In this document: positions 62,001 through 64,000 of the stretch, piece by piece
Layout: every line of letters begins with the position of its first letter
Numbering within the stretch: the stretch's first letter is position 1
From: Cupriavidus sp. MP-37
GTDB taxonomy: Bacteria > Pseudomonadota > Gammaproteobacteria > Burkholderiales > Burkholderiaceae
Reading direction: 5' to 3'
Assembly (NCBI RefSeq): GCF_020618415.1
Contig: NZ_CP085344.1
Location: forward strand, 248,001-312,000
Length of the DNA: 64,000 bases
Made by a program: the position numbers and the translations under genes
Notes under the pieces: generated by a model
Database searches by the model: none
What the model saw: only the letters and a program-made list of their open reading frames with translations
Told to the model about the DNA's origin: nothing

Positions 62001-62163
62001 CTTCGGCTACCTGCCCAAGGGCAAGGTCTCGGTCGAATACACGGTGCGGCTGAACAACGCCGGCGAGTTCGCGCTGCCGCCCACGCGGGTCGAGGCGATG
62101 TACGCGCCCGATGTATTCGGCGTGGCGCCCAATGCGCGCCTGGCAGTGGGGGCGCGCCCATGA
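56092..62163 (+). CDS. Bacterial alpha-2-macroglobulin
   Basis: A 2023-residue envelope protein, longer than Escherichia coli YfhM (1653). The N terminus has a signal-type helix (TVALAAALASLAGGALAAQ); no lipobox Cys follows, so it may be a soluble or loosely anchored periplasmic protein. Many beta-sandwich MG domains follow, with A2M-family blocks such as VRAHTIFDRTLLRAGETVSMKHLIR and PVWPAAVVAGIRTDDWV. The thioester motif Cys-Leu-Glu-Gln (YPFTCLEQ, Cys1548 to Gln1551) is intact, so it can trap attacking proteases covalently. GGAGG and GCAGG lie before the ATG at 56092. It is coupled to YhhN and pbpC. Confidence 0.93.
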   Translation: MKGIVARVDRGLGSSLQQSHLARASATVALAAALASLAGGALAAQVTRFSPEGTVGQVRQVAIRFDEAMVPMGDVQATAPAAVSCTGASTSGQARWIDARNWVYDFASDLPPGVRCTVRMRAGLRSEAGTAYAGKAEYRFETGGPTVVSSRPSGGEIEEDQVFALRFNGAATAASVREHAWCQAQGLGERIPVRLLAGKEREAVLEAIRWDRLAKPAPDAVHLLACQQRLPAAARVQLVLGAGIATPSGVATREERRFDYTVREPFTASFSCEREHAQSPCTPLRPMSVTFSAPVPRKLAEGVVLKTPSGPRAPQFDPDLAPDASVTALTFAAPFAEKAQFTIEVPRKLQDDSGRALANADLFPLKVATAAMPPLAKFAAAPFGVVERFGELPRGKSAVDYPPLLPVTLRNVEADLAVRGVQARAGTVMKLRVDDDAAVMQWLGLVRRLHEASYTRGELDAVLAGRSPYRVNNPRNAVSIETRSVSLLERAPGVQKLAVPKPSGDAPRPFEVVGIPLPEPGFHVVEIASPMLGEALLGKRAPMYVRTAALVTNLGVHFKLGRSSGNEDDGSRSGVAWVTALDDGKPVRDAAVAVRDCSGRLLGEGRTDASGLARFARLAAAPGSACDQNGLSGYFVSARIAATHPQARGKADMAFVMSDWNRGIESWRFNVPTDTSATPTVRAHTIFDRTLLRAGETVSMKHLIRAETAQGFALPPASRPLPTRVIIRHEGSGQSYELPLQWRQTATGGRSAESTFQVPAAAKLGVYTVELETQKGDGAQDDGGARSYTSGSFRVEAFRLPVLAGTLQVAGKAGPVVAPAELPVGVEIHYLSGGGAAGLPVRVSALLRDKYVSFPGYDEFSFNPPRAQRESGGDEEMDEDQQGDASADGQKLVADKLPLTLDKNGNGSVTLRKLPKTEAPRDLVLEAGFADPNGEIQTLRQTVPVWPAAVVAGIRTDDWVSVRQKLAVHGVVLDVNGKPVADAPVKINARARLTTSARKRVVGGFYRYDNRTETRDLGTVCETRTDAQGRARCEVALEQAGQIELVASARDKDGRTAQAASTVWVTRQGELWFGGENHDRIDLLPEKKSYAPGDTAVFQVRMPFRHATALVAVEREGIYQTQVVELHGSDPTVRVQVKPEWGPNVYVSVLALRGRLHEVPWYSFFTWGWRQPGEWWRAFRSEGREYAAPTALVDLSKPAFRLGLAEIRVGNAGHRLDVAVTPDKTSYPVRGKARVAIQVKLPDGKPAANGEVALAAVDQALLELMPNTSWDLLDAMLQRRGYGVETATAQMEIIGRRHYGRKAVPAGGGGGKSPTRELFDTLLLWNPRVQLDAEGRASVEVPLNDSLTSFRIVAVADLGLGRFGTGSATIAATQDLQVISGLPPLVREDDRYRAMFTLRNTTKRAMTVQASARGTLLGNEAGLAAQTVQIPAGEAREIGWDVTAPALLAYARTGTVMWEVQASEQGTGSAADRIKVSQQIVPAVPVTVQQATLAQVAPSLSIPVKAPPGALADPAGKVRGGVQVSFQSSLAGGMPGVREWFRNYPFTCLEQRASKAIGLNDSAAWDALMAQLPSYLDANGLASYFPLNSDSDYGSEVLTAYLLAVTDEAARAGLALRIPDAQRAQMERGLTDFVEGRIRRDSWSPVGGTQYLEVRKLAALEALSRTGHAQARMLGSIQILPAQWPTSALLDWALLLTRVHDIPQREQRLAEAQQLLRSRLTVQGTRLAFSTERNDNWWWMMAGGDVNAARLLALASELPGWKEDAPQLATGLLGRQVHGAWGTTTANAWGMLAVTRFAQAFEKTPVAGTTRASLSNAGDAQRSFDWARAQRSDGVAQGSVDLPWPAAAEGGTLQVEQVGAGQPWATVRAMAAVPVTAPLAAGYRIQRTVTPQEQAVPGKWSRGDVYRVKLEIDAQADMTWVVVSDPVPAGATILGSGLGRDSAIATRGERRQGAAWPAYVERTPQAYREYFGYLPKGKVSVEYTVRLNNAGEFALPPTRVEAMYAPDVFGVAPNARLAVGARP

Positions 62164-62864
62164 GCTGGCTGGCGATGATGATGCCGGCGCGCGTGCGCGA
62201 GTGGTGGCTCGCGGGCGCGATGGCCGGCCTCATCTACGGCGCGCTGCTGGTGCAGGTGGCGCTGGACCTTCCCGAGGGCGCGCCGCTGACCGGGCATATC
62301 GCCATGCAGCCGGCGTGGAAGACGGCGATGGCGCTGCTGCTGGCGCGCGCCGCGTGGTTCCACCGCGTCCCCGGCGAACGCCGCTGGCTGGTCACCGCGC
62401 TGCTGTGCTCGGCGCTGGGCGATTTCCTGCTGGCGCTGCCGACGCTGTCATTCTCATTCATGGGCGGGCTCGGCGCCTTCCTGCTGGCGCACTTGGCCTA
62501 CCTGCGCCTGCTGGTGCCGCTGGCCGGCGACACCCGCCCGCACCGGCTGGTTGCCTGCGGCGCCATGCTCGGCGTGGCGGGCACCATGCTGGGCCGCTTC
62601 TGGCCCAACCTCGGCACGCTGGCCGTGCCGGTCACGCTGTATGTGGGGGTGCTCGCGGCCATGGTGTGCAGCGCGCTGGTGGCGCGCCTGCCGACGCCGC
62701 TGGCGGCGCTGGGGGCGCTGTGCTTTGCCGCGTCCGACCTAATGATCGGCATTGCGCGCTTCCTGGTGCCGTTCGAATCGTTCCAGCTGGGCATCTGGTG
62801 GACCTACGCCGCGGCGCAGGTGCTGCTGGTGGCTGGGCTGGTATCGGGGCGTCCGCAGCCATGA
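62160..62864 (+). CDS. YhhN (TMEM86)-family membrane protein
   Basis: A 234-residue inner-membrane protein with about eight hydrophobic segments. Family blocks are ARAAWFHRVPGERRWLVTALLCSALGDFLLAL, MGGLGAFLLAHLAYL and ALCFAASDLMIGIARFL, with the conserved Asp residues of the YhhN/TMEM86 group. Animal relatives are lysoplasmalogenases (vinyl-ether hydrolases); the role in bacteria is unknown. Its ATG overlaps the A2M stop by four bases, and its stop overlaps the pbpC start by four bases, so all three genes are translationally coupled. Confidence 0.88.
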   Translation: MSWLAMMMPARVREWWLAGAMAGLIYGALLVQVALDLPEGAPLTGHIAMQPAWKTAMALLLARAAWFHRVPGERRWLVTALLCSALGDFLLALPTLSFSFMGGLGAFLLAHLAYLRLLVPLAGDTRPHRLVACGAMLGVAGTMLGRFWPNLGTLAVPVTLYVGVLAAMVCSALVARLPTPLAALGALCFAASDLMIGIARFLVPFESFQLGIWWTYAAAQVLLVAGLVSGRPQP

Positions 62865-64000
62865 AGCGGCGCGTGGCTGTCGTGGCGCTGGCGGCGGCGC
62901 TGGCGTGGGCCGCGCCGGCCGCGGCCTTGCCCACGTTCGCGCAGGTGCGCGCCGACTGGCGCAGCGCCGACGTGGTGGTGCTGGACCGCCACGGCGAGCC
63001 GGTGGGCCGCGTGCGCGACGACTTCCGCGCGCGCCGCGGCGACTGGGTGGCGCTGGCCGACACCTCGCCCGCGCTGCGCACGGCGATCGTGCTGTCGGAG
63101 GACCGGCGCTTCTATGCGCACAGCGGCGTCGACTGGCAGGGCGTGGCCGCGGCCGCCTGGGCCAACCTGTGGAACACGCGCACGCGTGGCGCCTCCACGC
63201 TGACGATGCAGCTGGCCGGCCTGCTCGATGAAGACCTGCGCCGCCCCGGCGCGCCGGGGCAGGGGCGCAGCCTGACGCAGAAGCTGGGGCAGGCGGCCAG
63301 TGCCGCGGTGCTGGAACGCAGCTGGAGCAAGGACCAGATCCTGGAGGCCTACCTCAACCTGGTGCCGTTCCGCGGCGAACTGGTGGGCCTGTCGGCGATG
63401 TCGCAGGTGCTGTTCGGCAAATACCCCGAGGGGCTCGATGCGCGCGAAGCGGCGCTGGCGGTGGCGCTGGTGCGCGCGCCCAATGCGCGCGCGGCGCAGG
63501 TGGCCAGCCGTGCCTGCGGCATCCTGCGCGAGATGCGCCTGCCGCGCGAATGCGACGGCCTGGAAGGTTTTGCGCAACTGGCGCTGCTGCGCACCGGGCC
63601 GGTGGCGCAGCGCGCCGCGGCGGCCGCGCCATCGGCGGGGTTCAGGCCGCTGGCGCCGCACCTGTCGCGGCACCTGGTCAGCGAGACCCGCACGCAGCTG
63701 CCAGCCGGCGCCGCCATGCCCGCGCGCATCGCATCGACGCTCGACGCCCGGCTGCAACGCGCTGCCGTCGCCAGCCTGGACCGCCACCTGCGCGAACTGG
63801 CCGGACGCCATGTCGAGGACGGCGCGGTGGTGGTGATCGACAACGCCAGCGGCGACGTGCTGGCCTACGTCGGCTCGTCCGGCGCGCTGTCCGGCGCCGC
63901 GCAGGTCGACCACGCCGCGGCGCTGCGCCAGGCGGGATCGACGCTCAAGCCTTTCCTCTATGAGCAGGCGCTGGAAGAGAAGCGGCTGACCGCGGCCTCG
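62861..64000 (+). CDS. pbpC: Penicillin-binding protein 1C, N-terminal part
   Basis: A bifunctional class A penicillin-binding protein; 380 codons are visible and the frame is open at the window's right edge. An N-terminal membrane/signal segment (VAVVALAAALAWAAPAAAL) is followed by the glycosyltransferase domain with catalytic Glu80 in IVLSEDRRFYAHSGVDW, GASTLTMQLA, and KLGQAASAAVLERSWSKDQILEAYLN. The transpeptidase domain has begun, with Ser360-x-x-Lys363 (AGSTLKPF). PbpC pairs with alpha-2-macroglobulin in many proteobacteria and is thought to repair the wall when proteases breach it. The start overlaps the YhhN stop. Confidence 0.94.
   Translation, partial: MKRRVAVVALAAALAWAAPAAALPTFAQVRADWRSADVVVLDRHGEPVGRVRDDFRARRGDWVALADTSPALRTAIVLSEDRRFYAHSGVDWQGVAAAAWANLWNTRTRGASTLTMQLAGLLDEDLRRPGAPGQGRSLTQKLGQAASAAVLERSWSKDQILEAYLNLVPFRGELVGLSAMSQVLFGKYPEGLDAREAALAVALVRAPNARAAQVASRACGILREMRLPRECDGLEGFAQLALLRTGPVAQRAAAAAPSAGFRPLAPHLSRHLVSETRTQLPAGAAMPARIASTLDARLQRAAVASLDRHLRELAGRHVEDGAVVVIDNASGDVLAYVGSSGALSGAAQVDHAAALRQAGSTLKPFLYEQALEEKRLTAAS

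Overview
The window is chromosomal DNA of high G+C content (roughly two thirds G+C by eye) from a betaproteobacterium of the Burkholderiales. Gene content and order point to Cupriavidus or close Ralstonia relatives, most likely the main chromosome: dctA-dctB-dctD, def-fmt, htpX, rsmB-DUF4390-ntrY-ntrX, tRNA-Phe, hupB, phhA-phhB with a divergent Lrp-type gene, and a GC-rich intergenic repeat built on CCTCTCCCGC...GCGGGAGAGG. The genus is inferred from protein likeness and synteny memory; no database search was run. I see no prophage, CRISPR array, rRNA operon or integrative island. The only intact mobile element is one IS481-family insertion sequence.

Layout. 1-2.5 kb: end of a probable branched-chain/aromatic ABC transport locus (substrate-binding protein tail, LivF-type ATPase, CoA-ligase-like protein). 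2.6-4.1 kb: YbaN-like membrane protein and a nitronate monooxygenase-type flavoprotein. 4.2-7.5 kb: creC, creB and an FAD oxidoreductase. 7.6-12.6 kb: dctD, dctB and dctA behind a clear sigma-54 promoter with upstream palindromes. 12.8-17.0 kb: small ferredoxin-like protein, alpha/beta hydrolase, D,D-carboxypeptidase, DUF493 protein, RlmI-type methyltransferase. 17.1-18.35 kb: IS481-family element sitting in a repeat hairpin. 18.4-23.3 kb: NarL-type two-component pair divergent from cstA-ybdD, with two phased palindromes between them. 23.4-28.4 kb: glycine-zipper protein, secreted 12-residue-repeat protein, LysR regulator, topoisomerase III. 28.5-36 kb: thioredoxin-like protein, dprA, a LysM protein, then divergent def-fmt, htpX, rsmB. 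36-40 kb: DUF4390-ntrY-ntrX and tRNA-Phe. 40-49 kb: orphan BrnA-like protein, coiled-coil protein, aquaporin, lipoprotein with a possible beta-barrel, orphan TRAP binding protein, rarD, dinB, DUF2272 lipoprotein. 49-54 kb: hupB, a 1.16-kb gene-free region full of GTAWAC sites and DnaA boxes, a SET-domain protein, and a TctDE-like two-component pair. 54-56 kb: phhB-phhA and an Lrp/AsnC regulator. 56-64 kb: alpha-2-macroglobulin, YhhN and PbpC in one overlapping operon.

How the genes work together. The window is dominated by signal transduction and core maintenance genes. Five two-component systems are present (CreCB, DctBD, a NarL-type pair, NtrYX, a TctDE-like pair); several lie beside a transporter or metabolic gene they probably control. 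Translation and DNA maintenance genes (def, fmt, rsmB, rlmI-like, dprA, topB, dinB, hupB) form the housekeeping backbone. Envelope functions are the D,D-carboxypeptidase, LysM, the A2M/PbpC defence-and-repair pair and several small secreted proteins.

The least explained signals are (1) the GTAWAC array between hupB and the SET-domain gene, together with a loose cluster of DnaA boxes; (2) the secreted protein made of five 12-residue repeats; (3) the paired palindromes between the NarL-type kinase and cstA; and (4) a YhhN-family membrane protein translationally coupled between alpha-2-macroglobulin and pbpC.
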